NCBI GenBank assembly: GCA_019671135.1
Contig: JAHRHY010000005.1
Location: 930,001 to 994,000, forward strand
Direction: 5' to 3'
Origin: Linnemannia hyalina
Lineage: Eukaryota; Mortierellomycota; Mortierellomycetes; Mortierellales; Mortierellaceae
DNA: 64,000 nucleotides
Positions within the stretch are counted from its first letter, which is position 1. The number at the start of each line of letters is the position of its first letter. The notes below the pieces were generated by a model. The model made no database searches. It saw only the letters and a program-made list of their open reading frames with translations, and was not told the origin of the DNA. Of this stretch, positions 23,221 to 32,868 are shown piece after piece. The position numbers and the translations under genes are program-made.

Positions 23221-24435
23221 TGGTCGCCATTTACACAACCAAGCCCGATGGTGTTTGCCAAAATTCGAGGTGGAGGGTGATCCAGAGCCGAACAGGGGAC
23301 ACTTTGCGCATTGACGTATCGTTGAGGGCTAGCTCGTACCTTCAAGATGGTAACCCAAGCTCCCTTATGCCCTGTCGATAGCCCCTGTTCGTCTCTATGC
23401 ACGTTGTTCGCCATAACCGACAGACGTTACCGTTCAGCTCTTCGACACGGCTTCATTGTATCCAAGTCCAATACAACGCAAAGGTAGGAGTCTTCCATGC
23501 AATTTACCATATCTAAATGTGATGTGTGCCGTCTGCCAGTTGCCTCTTTTTTCCATTTTAAATCTTGAAGCACAAGTCCCTGTCAACGCAGTTACGGAAG
23601 GCGACAAGTATGATTTCGAGATTGACCTCTAAACCCTGCCCATGCGTTTTAGCAGCTTTGAACCAGTTTCACTTCACTGTTGCCCCTCCGCGTGATGTTT
23701 ATGATTCTGTGAAGATAGGGGCTGGTCCAAGACAAGATGTCGAACAGGCCTTCCCCACGGACAACCCGCCCGTTATACACTTGCCTCATCGTCCCAATAA
23801 TCCAAAGTTTCCTAACACTGAACTATTTGCCAGCCTGGCAGTCCTATCACGCTGCTAAGCTTTTAGCACACTTATCAAGGATGCTGTCAAGGAACGAAGC
23901 GGCCGAGGCTTTGATGATGATACCGGTCCCTTGGTTGTTTACGTCGACAAGAAGCATTCGTTGCCACCCATAAATCATCTCATCTTTACTGCTACTCTGG
24001 GATCATCCACCGTAATTTGGTCGTCAGCCGGGATGCTTCCAGCCAACAACAGGGTATACGTGTTCAAGTTGTACCCGTCACCAACAATGGGGAGAGTATC
24101 GAACCCTTGCTTGGCACAAGCCTCTGGGCACAGAGCTTTTGTCGATGTCGGAACTGAATAGAGTGATCTGGACAGCGCTTCATTTCGTGGCTGACCACTT
24201 TGGGGTGGATGATTTGCGTGACGTGTGCTAGAAGCAGGTGGTTGAGTCGATCGAGGACCCCAACGTGGTCAAGCTGCCGTTTTAGGTCGGATGTGCCTTT
24301 GAGGAGGTCAAGGTTTCTGCACTGTGTTATATCGCTTGGAACTCGGATTATATGTTTGACGAGGGTAAAGACGCGTTCAAGGAGTGTCGTGGTCAAGAGG
24401 AGTACCACAACATGCTGCTCGAGGTGGTCCGGTAA
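23221..24435 (+). pseudogene. Decayed BTB-domain gene, copy A
   Basis: Fragments of the same family as the intact gene at 29345 survive in order but in different frames and with stops. An N-terminal part contains SMHVVRHNRQ (intact copy: SMHVVHHRQG). After an intron-like gap comes VPVNAVTEGDKYDFEIDL followed by a stop (intact: VPVDKATRGKMYDFEIVL). Near 24180-24435 lie HFVADHFGVDDLRDVC, stop, KQVVESIEDPNVVKLPF, stop, VGCAFEEVKV and FDEGKDAFKECRGQEEYHNM, stop (intact: EYFGVKDLRDECLREVVESI and following). The BTB core between these is unreadable. At least three in-frame stops and several frameshifts make this a pseudogene. It is older than copy C, judging by its greater divergence. Confidence 0.8.
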
Positions 24436-25210
24436 AAGAGAGTGTAGGCTTCGGTGATCTTTGCTTAGATTTTTTTGACGCGTCTTTTTTTTCCCAAGTA
24501 GTAGACAGTAGCCTTGCTTCTCCGCGCAGCTTGCGTTGAGCTTCGCCTTATTACACTTTGAGATCAATACATTCTTTTCGTTTTGCTTTTGTTCTTTCTT
24601 TGTCACACAGTTGTTCTTTTTCGACTTTTCTCCCTCTGATATATACGCGTTCCACAAAAAATAAGCAGCAGCACAATGTGCCGCTTTCTTGGCAGCCTGA
24701 AGTTACGCGTCACGCTGCATGGTCTCCAGATTGCATAGCTGGCACACCGAGCGGTTGATTTTAAAAGTCGACAAACTCTCTTTTTTCAGGTACACACACT
24801 CCTCGCGAGGTTCACTGGTGGCAGAAAACAGAAAGTAATGCCCCTTTGCAACTGAGCTGGATTTCTTTCTGCTATCTGTGTTCATTCCCCTTTTCAATTG
24901 GATTGGATGTGCCTTGAGACGGCTATCGACAAACACGCGTTGACATTCACACCTGGTAATGGGCTGTTGCGAGGCGACTGGGTGAGAGCCCCTGATCATC
25001 TAGGCACAAGCATAAAAACGCTTCTAATCCCAGTTCATATTTTCTAACATTGTCACTCTATATCCCTTACTTTCCTACCCCTGCACAAAGACATATGTAA
25101 TATCCACTGCTTCAAATGACCCATGTTTAGTTCACTTTAATATACATATGCACCCCTTGTAACGCCGTAATCCTTAATAACAGCACATGTTTATCAACAG
25201 ATCCAAAGTC
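24436..25210. other. Intergenic region inside the BTB block
   Basis: About 775 bases with no supported gene. It ends in a sequence giving a short AT-rich leader before the secreted-protein ATG at 25211. I found no readable BTB fragment here. Confidence 0.4.
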
Positions 25211-25642
25211 ATGAAGTTCACCCTCATTACCACTATTGTCGCCCTTGTCACCACTATTCTGATGTCAACCACAACAGCCCTCTGCACGGACCGCTTCACT
25301 AGGGATCTCCCCTTCATCAAGACCCTAGCTCGGACCCAGAACTTCAAAGACGTCCCCGTCCACTGGTCCTCCTCTAGTCGTTGCGAAATGGATATCAATG
25401 CTGAACGACCGTCTCTGATTGTTGTCCAGCATATTGCGGGCCCGCGTTTCAGGTGTGAACAGGCGAATTCAGGGAACGGTACATTCTGTACGGTCAAGGA
25501 CGATGTTCGTGACATGACGTCCAATCGGTTTACGTTGGTGACGGCTCAGTTGTGTGAGTGGTACGGCGGTCTGCTTCAGATTACTTCAGAGGCGTACTCT
25601 CCTTGCAATCGCTTGCATGAAGGTATGGCTACTCAAGGGTAG
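25211..25642 (+). CDS. Small secreted Cys-containing protein, uncharacterised
   Basis: Single exon, 143 residues. MKFTLITTIVALVTTILM is a classical signal peptide (basic n-region, hydrophobic core), with probable cleavage after the TTTA/L segment near residue 23. The mature part carries six Cys in the contexts LCTD, RCEM, RCEQ, FCTV, LCEW and PCNR, compatible with three disulfides, and one N-glycosylation sequon (NGT). There are no membrane segments or catalytic motifs that I recognise. An upstream in-frame ATG at 25187 would add eight residues that spoil the signal peptide, so 25211 is preferred. Secretion, size and Cys content make it effector- or cell-wall-protein-like, but no function can be assigned. 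It lies between BTB copies A and B and is not related to them in sequence. Confidence 0.65.
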   Translation: MKFTLITTIVALVTTILMSTTTALCTDRFTRDLPFIKTLARTQNFKDVPVHWSSSSRCEMDINAERPSLIVVQHIAGPRFRCEQANSGNGTFCTVKDDVRDMTSNRFTLVTAQLCEWYGGLLQITSEAYSPCNRLHEGMATQG

Positions 25643-26126
25643 TGAAGGAACGGAAGGAAGGGTCGACCTTCTCTCTCTCTTCCCTCTTTTGCAATCTATA
25701 TTACTACCCTTGCCCCTTGCAGAAACAACCTGCGCTTTTACTAATAAACTTATCCCCTCTGAGATCGATGATATCGTGATTGCTGGAAGACAAGGATGCA
25801 GCATTTGTTTTTGTTTATTTTGAATATCGCGAGGGGAAGAATGAATGACAGAGAGAAAGATGAAAGAGAGACGGATGAAGGAGTATCCATCAGCGAGATG
25901 GCATTATCCAGTAAGGCAGATAAGGGACATAAATAGAGAGAGAACTTTGCTATCAATCCGGATTCCATTCTCAGTCTTTCTTTTATCTTCTCTTTCATCA
26001 TATGAGACTCAGACCCAAACACCCTCATCCATACACCCTCATCCATACACCATCCCATCAGCCTCCCTTCCCAATCTTACCACTGCCAACGTCGATAACA
26101 TTCTCACCACCACCACCCCTACCAAT
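25643..26126. other. Intergenic leader of BTB gene B
   Basis: No gene. Contains GAGAGAAAGATGAAAGAGAG-type purine repeats at about 25850-25875 and a duplicated CACCCTCATCCATACAC element at about 26021-26052, then the leader of gene B. Confidence 0.4.
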
Positions 26127-27593
26127 ATGGGACAAGTCGATCTCGTCGAAGAGCTCACCCTCCGGATCCAATGCAACCCTATCGTCAGCCCAACAGCTCC
26201 ATTCAACACCAAATCCTTGACAATCAAGACCGGTGGCGCTGCTGCACACGATTCCTATAACACCCCTCAATGGCAAGTCGTATTGACCCGTGTTGGCGGC
26301 AACGGTGACAGCCTTGATATCCAGCTCCGGTCGCCGTCTCATTCTCGTCTCCCGACCAATTTCCGGTCTGTCAATGTTATCTACCACCAGCGACATCTGG
26401 CTAGTGTTCTCTTGAACGAGTCGGCGTTTAGTAACTGGGGGGAGTTGAAACGTAAGTTTTAAATGTGTTTTTGTGCAACATGCATTTATCAATCATCAAC
26501 ATACTAACTCGCGTTCTTTTTTCTTTCTTTTTCGTTGGTTCCTACCTTTCTGATAGTTTCGTTTCCGGTGGAGAAGGCTCTGAATGGGGAGAGGTACGAG
26601 TTCGATATTATTCTGTCGACTCAACACCAGCCAACTGAATCCCCAAAGCTAGCCCCACTGCTATCGTCGCCATCCTTGTTGCGCTCATCCTCTGCCTCAA
26701 AGTCCACAAAGTACAAGTCGACCCTGAGCGGAAAGGGCCACCCACCCTCCTCTTCCTCTTCATCGCGTCTTCTTGATCCGACCCAGAGCATGATGAAGAT
26801 GTTCCTCCGAGACCGCCAATCAGTCGATGTCCAATTCCTGTTTGAGACTGAGTTTACCCCAAGTGGCCGTGTCGCGGCTCTCTGGGCTCACCGCCTGGTC
26901 CTTTCGCGTTACCCCGCCTTGGAAGCCCTGGTTCAAAGTGCCGAGTCCTGTGAGAATGGGTGTGCATTTGGACCGGTAACCGTGCGTATGCCTCACTCGA
27001 TCTCCCTGGCGGCGTTTTCTGGCCTGTTGTACTACCTCTATACGGGCAAGGTCCAGCTCTCGATGCGACCAGATATGTTTGCCTTGAGTCAAATCGATCT
27101 CGATTCCACCTACGCGATGCATGATTGTGCCCAGTTCAACACCAACGCGGTGATAGTAGATGGTCTGTACTTGGTCGACACCATGCCATCCTGTGAGGTC
27201 ATCTGCAAGCCCTTGGTCGACTGGTGTGTCAAAGACGCCGAATCGCTCTGGCCCACCAAGGGCATCCCCTGTCGCGAGCTCCACTCCATCGCCAAATACT
27301 TTGGAATCATCGACCTGCAAGAGCTCTGCCTAGAGGGGATGGTGGAGTCAATCGACGCGTCGAATGTAGTCGAGATGTTGTTCGAGTTTGGAGGGTCCTC
27401 GGCCACGGTCCGTGAGGCAGGGTTGAGCTTTGTAAACGAGAACTTGGCGGTCTTGTTTGCGGAGGGAAGGGATCCGTTTCTGAGGTTCCGTGAGAGGGAG
27501 GAGTGTTATGTGATTATGGTTGAGGTTATGCGGTCATTCACGAAGCAACTTAAGGTTGCGAGCCATGGAACTGGTGGTAGTGGTGGTCACTGA
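26127..27593 (+). CDS. BTB/POZ-domain protein B with MATH-like N-terminus
   Basis: Two exons, 26127-26451 and 26557-27593, 453 residues. The N-terminal half has a beta-rich, MATH-like pattern (PQWQVVLTRVGGNGDSLDIQ, later NGERYEFDIILSTQ). A Ser-rich linker (about 140-200) leads to the BTB fold: DRQSVDVQFLF, AALWAHRLVLSRYPALEALV, then SLAAFSGLLYYLYTGKVQL. A back-like helical segment follows (HSIAKYFGIIDLQELCLEGM, then EFGGSSATVREAGLSFVNEN). The architecture resembles SPOP-like adaptors that recruit substrates to cullin-3 ligases; a cullin-3 gene lies at 43.2 kb. The substrate is unknown. The protein is related to gene D at 29345, with the intron at the same place (after the N-terminal domain, phase 1), which supports common descent. 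Confidence 0.82.
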
Positions 27594-27854
27594 AAATATG
27601 TTCTTCCCCTTTACTTTCTTTCGCACGTAGTGATTTTTCTTTTTGAGAATAGTAGCCAAGGACAAGCAATGAGAAAATAAATATGAGTTGTGCCTTGTAC
27701 ATGAGTCAATAAGGCTTGCCATTGAGAAGTGTGTTCTTGTGCCAGGCCTTTTGATAGAATTCGTTATAATGTGATCCTTGTTATATACTTTTGCATCATC
27801 GAGAAGACGACAAGGACGAAAGTGCTCTTCTTTCTTCTTTCACCCCAACATCCA

Positions 27855-28790
27855 CACCACGTCCAAACTCGACTTGCACAAGGAGGTGACTTTCCATATC
27901 TTCTGTGCTCCCTTGAACGAACATACTCCTGGAAACACAACGACTTTGACCATCACCGTCCCAAATTTGTTTACTTCAACTCTAGTTGACGGAGAATCTC
28001 GAAATTTGACGGTCGAAGCCACATGGGCCGGTGTAAACTATCACCTCAACAACTATGGTCATAAGGTCGAATGTTTCACCCCCATGAACGTTGTCCATCA
28101 CAAATGTGGCATAATAAGCACTGCTGTGGATCCAATCAACAACGTTACCTTTGTCTCGTCAGAAGTAAGTATTTATCAACGTGTGTTTTTGATCTCGTAC
28201 TTGGGACGAACGAAGTGCAGCGTTTCACATCTAATACTGTGTGTGGTTCCTGTCATGGCCGTGTGAGGAAAGAATGTACGACTTCGAGATCGTCTTCACA
28301 ACTCAGTCCCCTCTTTCGCACGTTCAAGTTGCCTCTGTCTGTTGGCCCAGCCGCCGACGGAGTTGACGAATCTGCGACGATCGAGGCTGGCCCGAGTCAA
28401 GCCACCATGAACACTTTGCTTGCCGACCGTCACTCCGTCGATGTTCAGTTTAACTTTACTGCCAACAAGCCCCAATATCAGATTCTGGACCCACCGCTCT
28501 ATTCTTTCGCGCTACTAGGCCTTGGACGATCTTATTAAGGAATCCATGTCGTCGACTTGCTCTTTGAGGTCGCATGATACTTCGACAAAATCAGAGAGGC
28601 AGCGTTGGGATACCTCGCCGACGGCATGGAGTGAATGTGTGACGAGGGCAAAAATCCGTTCGAGAAGTATCGCGACTACAAGGACTGTCACGCCAAGATG
28701 CCCGACGCGATGCAGTACAAGTCTATCCCTGTCGACCGTCGGCACTTGGCTCTGACTTCGACCGTTCGCTCCCTTGCGATTTGTAACTTA
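27855..28790 (+). pseudogene. Decayed BTB-domain gene, copy C
   Basis: Close relative of gene D. The start position reads CCACACCACGTCC where gene D reads CCTCCACCATGACC, so the ATG appears mutated to ACG. The N-terminal frame is otherwise open (LHKEVTFHIFCAPLNEH, MNVVHHKCGIIS) to a donor GTAAGT at 28165, matching the intron position in gene D. Exon 2 retains MYDFEIVFTTQ and, after a frame change, RTFKLPLSVGPAADGVDESA and LLADRHSVDVQFNFTANK. A small indel then shifts the frame to a stop. Several hundred bases equivalent to the BTB core and following helices are missing between LGRSY-stop and a late segment matching VCDEGKNPFEKYRDYKDCHA. It ends near TVRSLAICN (gene D: TIRSLQICN). Confidence 0.88.
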
Positions 28791-28904
28791 CTAGCAACAC
28801 CCTCCGATATGACATACTCGTCAAGGAAGAAATTATATCGCAAACTCGCCTTTATTCATAATCATCTTGGACAGTCGCGAAGTGTTTTTCAACAGTCCTA
28901 ATGC

Positions 28905-29044
28905 AGCGAAAAAAATACGGGATACAATGTCGCTTCTTTAGGGAAAAAGACGCGGGGAGAGTTCTGACAACTTATCTTTGCCAGCTCATCGAGGCCCATG
29001 TTATACAGCTCAGAAAGCACCATTTTCCACATCAAGTCACAAGG
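28905..29044 (-). pseudogene. Remnant of the terminal exon of TatD
   Basis: About 110-140 bases aligning to the last exon of the TatD gene at 30809-30932 and a little of its intron. Shared blocks include GAGAGTTCTGA, GCCAGCTCATC, AGAAAGCACCA and TCCACATCAA, with scattered substitutions. About 15 bases present in the intact copy (30920-30935 region, including the 3' splice site) are missing. It sits the same distance downstream of BTB pseudogene C as the real exon sits from BTB gene D, so it belongs to the same duplicated unit. It is not functional. Confidence 0.85.
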
Positions 29045-29344
29045 AAACAAAATGGCCATCTTTTATCACCCAACAACGCATGTGAAGAAAAAAGAAGCAG
29101 CGAGCAAAGCGCGACTTTATTTGACCATCTATCCAAACCCAAAGCAATAAACATATGAGTTTTTTTTTTTTCTTGCAGGGGTGATTTCACATGTTCACAT
29201 CATAGTGAACTAGAAAAGGGCTGCATCTTGCATGAACCGACCGTGGGAGTGATATCAATAAGTGCTGTTGAGCAAAGAGCTGTTGCTTTTCCTTTCTTTC
29301 AGCACTTCTTTCTTTCTCGTTCAACCAAAAAAAAAACCTCCACC

Positions 29345-30673
29345 ATGACCAACGCTACCTTGTACGAGGACATGATCCTCCACGTCCATTGTGAACCCCT
29401 TACTGACTCTCCCCCCAAAAACAAAACCACCATAACCATCTTAACAACACCACTCTATAAAAACTCCAGCTGGCAAATCGATGTATCCAGAAAATCAAGG
29501 GACTTGTGCGTTGCGCTGAAATGGTTGCCACAATACATTTACGAATACAACAGAGGCAACGTTTATGGCTACCCGCCTCAGTTCCTCTCCATGCACGTTG
29601 TCCACCACAGACAGGGAATTATCAGCTGCCAGCTCGACGCCAGGTCATTCTCAGATGGCAGGCAATGTCAGTGTAAGTGTCGGTCAGGATGAGTCTTAAA
29701 ATGACGATGGATGAATAACTCAACTGGCGTTTACTCGTTTCATTGTGGTAATTTAGTAACCGTTCCTGTTGATAAGGCCACGCGGGGAAAGATGTACGAT
29801 TTCGAGATTGTTCTCACGACCCAGACCACTCTGTCGCGTACGTTCAAGATGCCTCTGTCTGTTGACCCAGCCGTCGACGAGGTTGACGAATCCGCGGCTA
29901 TCGAGGCTGGTCCGAGTCTAGCCATCATGAAGACTTTGCTTGCTGACCGCCACTCCGTCGACACCCAGTTCATATTCACCGCGGACAAGACCTGCGCCAA
30001 TGTCGGGCTCTGGGCTCACCGCTCGATCCTCTCTCGCTACAAGGCCATGGACGATTTGATCAAGAAGTCACTCAAGGAGCAAGTCGCCCGAGAGGGTGAC
30101 GTCGGGCCGTTGACCATCCGCATGGAGAAGTTCTCTCTGGCGACCTTTGCTTGCCTGGTCTACTATCTCTACACCGGCACCATCAAGCGCACCATGGACA
30201 CCAGCCAGTTCGCCTTCAACCAGCAAGACGAAGCTGTCGTCGTGATCAAGGACGAAACCACCGGTCGGACTAAGGATCGCATTCATTGGAACCCCCTGAG
30301 TGCCGATTCGTCGTGGAAGATGAAGGACGTGGCCTGGACCGACCTGCTTTTCATTTCTGAGTACTTTGGCGTCAAGGACCTGCGCGATGAGTGTCTTCGC
30401 GAGGTAGTCGAGTCAATCAAGGATTCGAACGTAGTCGGGTTGTTGTTTGAAGTCGGTTGCTTTTTTGCGAAGGTCAAGGATGCGGGACTGGATTACTTGG
30501 CGGACAATATGGAGTCGATGTGTGATGAGGGTAAGGATCCGTTCGAGAACTATCGGGATCATAAGGAGTGTCATGCTATGATGCTTGATGCGATGCGGTA
30601 CAAGTCTATCCCTGTTTCCCGTCGACAGAACTACCTTGCCTCCACCATTCGTTCCCTTCAGATCTGCAACTGA
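29345..30673 (+). CDS. BTB/POZ-domain protein D with MATH-like N-terminus
   Basis: Two exons, 29345-29672 and 29757-30673, 414 residues. The N-terminal domain (about 1-135) contains SWQIDVSRKSRDLCVALKW, FLSMHVVHHRQGIIS and KMYDFEIVLTTQ. The BTB fold (about 170-270) contains DRHSVDTQFIFT, GLWAHRSILSRYKAMDDLI and LATFACLVYYLYTGTIKR. A helical tail follows (ISEYFGVKDLRDECLREVV, LLFEVGCFFAKVKDAGLDYL). This is the intact copy of the duplicated unit; its 3' end faces the stop of the TatD gene 135 bases away. By architecture it is a candidate cullin-3 adaptor, which is inference. All of the domains missing from copy C are present here. Confidence 0.85.
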
Positions 30674-30808
30674 ACAGCAACTCATCCCTTGGTGTGTCCC
30701 GCCCCTTGTGTTCACGTAAGAGCGGATCAAATCGCAACACTGTTTTTATCATAGCTCTCTTTCTTTCAGTTTCGCGCAAGCTTCTTTATAAATAAAAATA
30801 CAAAAAGC

Positions 30809-32579
30809 TCACACTTTCTCGGATTTAGCAAGTTCTTCAGGAAAAAAGACACAGAGAGAGTTCTGATAACAGATCTCTGCCAGCTCATCAGGGTCCATGC
30901 CATAGAGTTCGGAAAGCACCAGAAGCACTTGTCTATGTCCACATCAAACCACAAAAGAATAAAAAAAAATATTCAGTGTTAAAACACCATCATTCCTCAT
31001 TGCATACGTCTACGACTCGGCAGCAAAGAAACAAAGAAAAAAGAGGAATGGGTCTTTACCCGATCGTGCAGGGCTCATTTCTTCCTTTGACCATGTTTCC
31101 AAACTCAAAGCGCTCCTTGTGTACAGCGCGCGGTTTATACATGTCCTGTTGTTCCTTGGTCATCTTCAGATGCTTGAATGACGCGTGGGTCGGACGGATC
31201 TCGCACCAGGGTCCATCCGTCTCGATCATCAGTCGGTCCAGTGGCACTTGTGCCGCAACCTTCAAGTTCTCTTCTGTCTTCAGCGAGCTATCAAGTTGTG
31301 CGAACCAAGGTGTGATATCAATAACATATTGGTTGTATATCGTACATCGAACAAAGTCAAGACGTGTGGATGATGCCTGTTTTGTGAAACACTTACCAGC
31401 CGTTGAGACTGATATACAATCCCAGATCAATATAAGTCTTCAGTTCCTCTTGAGTGCCTGTAAAAGAATGGACGATACCATCCTTGAACCGACTCCGGTT
31501 CTCAGTAATGATCTTTGCAAAGTCACCACCAGTATTGCGGTCATGCAGGAACATGGGCAGCCCTGTCATCGAGGCCAGTTCGAAATGACGGTGGAAATGC
31601 TCCAACTGTGTTTCTTTTGGACAAAAGAAGAGTCGATCGTAATCTAAGACGGTGTGAGAGAGAGAGAGAGAGAGAGAAAGAAAGAAATGTATCCTGGTCA
31701 GGTATGTCGCCATGTGGGAGGACATGTTTGCATAAGAGGAATGGGTGGGGACAGGGAACTAACCGAGTCCACATTCGCCAATGGCAACAATCTTCTTCTT
31801 ATTGGCTGGGTCAAGAAGAAAAGCCTTTTGGGCATTGAGGTAGGCGTCAGGTCCGCCACGGAACTTGTCAAACTCGGCTGCATTCCTGGGATGGCATCCG
31901 ATCGTGACAAACATGCTATCTGTAAGTTGAATGAATCAAAGTTAAGTTCAGATTAGGTATGAAACACGCTTTGACTAGGTAAACTAGGTCCAGAGGATGC
32001 ATGATTGCGACAAGATACGGTACCGTCGTCTCTGGCCAACTCGAGGGCCTGGCGACACATCTTGAGATTGCCAGCGGTGACAAGGAGGCGAACTACGCCG
32101 GCGTTGCGTGAGCGGCGCAATACCTGAGCGAGGTCATCTAGAAATGTGCGGATCAAACTGTTAACATCAGTTGACGCGTTTCAAAGAAGATAATTAAGTA
32201 CGCAATGAACTGGATGATGTTCGTACCCGAGTGGTGGCGCATTCCGCGATAAATGCCACGGAACATGGGATCGGTCAAGTTGATCCCGACATCTAGATGG
32301 GTCCAGCGGATCGGTACAAAAGGGCTTGATCAGTTATTGATATTCGACGCGGGAGTCGTGAAACCTTGACGAGAGAAAAGAGTTAAACTCACCCATCATT
32401 CTTGGAGCCATTGTTGTAGTTGTAGAGCGTAAGGAGGTTGTGTGTAGTGAGTGTAGTAGTGTTGGCGTAGCTGCTGCTGCTTGTGTGCGGCTGTTGCAAA
32501 TTGCGCGTTTTGTTGCTGAAAATAATAAAGAGCGAAAGGGTGCCTGATTGAACTGTTTAAATAGATTGGTGGCGGTCAT
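30809..32579 (-). CDS. TatD-family metal-dependent deoxyribonuclease
   Basis: Seven exons on the minus strand: 32393-32579, 32227-32292, 32024-32137, 31764-31919, 31397-31643, 31060-31287 and 30809-30932, 373 residues. An Arg/Ser/Thr-rich, acid-poor N-terminus of about 55 residues looks like a mitochondrial presequence; internal Met residues could give a cytosolic form. The TatD core includes [20 protein letters not shown] (metal site without the usual His pair, as in the eukaryotic TATDN1 group), [24 protein letters not shown] (metal-binding Glu), [18 protein letters not shown] and [12 protein letters not shown] (metal-binding Asp). The family comprises 3'-5' exonucleases acting in DNA repair and apoptotic DNA degradation. 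Intron 31644-31763 carries a (GA)n tract. The C-terminal exon has a decayed duplicate at 28.9-29.0 kb. Confidence 0.93.
31656..31677. repeat. (GA)n tract in a TatD intron
   Basis: GA dinucleotide run within intron 31644-31763; on the transcribed strand it is a CT tract close to the acceptor, so it may serve as the polypyrimidine tract. Confidence 0.75.
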
Positions 32580-32868
32580 GAGTGATGAGCAGCAGCAGGT
32601 TGTTGAATGTCTTTGGTGAGAGTGATGGAGTTGAATGGAGCTTGGCTTGGGCAGGACTTCTGGTCAACTTCTTTACTACGCCACGTTTCTGTGACTCAAC
32701 TTGGTCCAAGCACCGCACACCAACTCCATGAAAGGTAAAAAAAAAGGTCCCTCTTGCCTAACGTCGTCATACTCTATTGTATCTTGGCTTGTAACGTGTG
32801 ATTTTTGCCCCTTCTTTCACACTTTTATCCACACACTTTACACACCGCTCTCTCCCTACTACGGCGCA
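32580..32868. promoter_or_regulatory. Shared divergent promoter of TatD and thioredoxin-UBX genes
   Basis: 289 bases separate the two divergent start codons. The + side ends in a pyrimidine-rich leader with ACACTTTACACACC before the ATG at 32869. I identify no specific factor site. Confidence 0.45.

Larger units (their letters stand above)
27855..30960. repeat. Tandem segmental duplication: BTB gene plus TatD 3' end
   Basis: Left unit about 27855-29044 (pseudogene C and the TatD exon remnant). Right unit about 29345-30958 (gene D, TatD terminal exon and the start of its last intron). Gene order, relative orientation and spacing are the same; distance from the BTB stop region to the TatD block is about 150-160 bases in both. 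The left unit is shorter because of the internal BTB deletion and a small deletion in the TatD part. Confidence 0.85.

Noticed and set aside
26127..30673. BTB copies as a transposon-driven expansion
   Set aside because: Copies keep intron positions and flanking TatD sequence, and no terminal repeats or target-site duplications were seen; unequal exchange explains them better.
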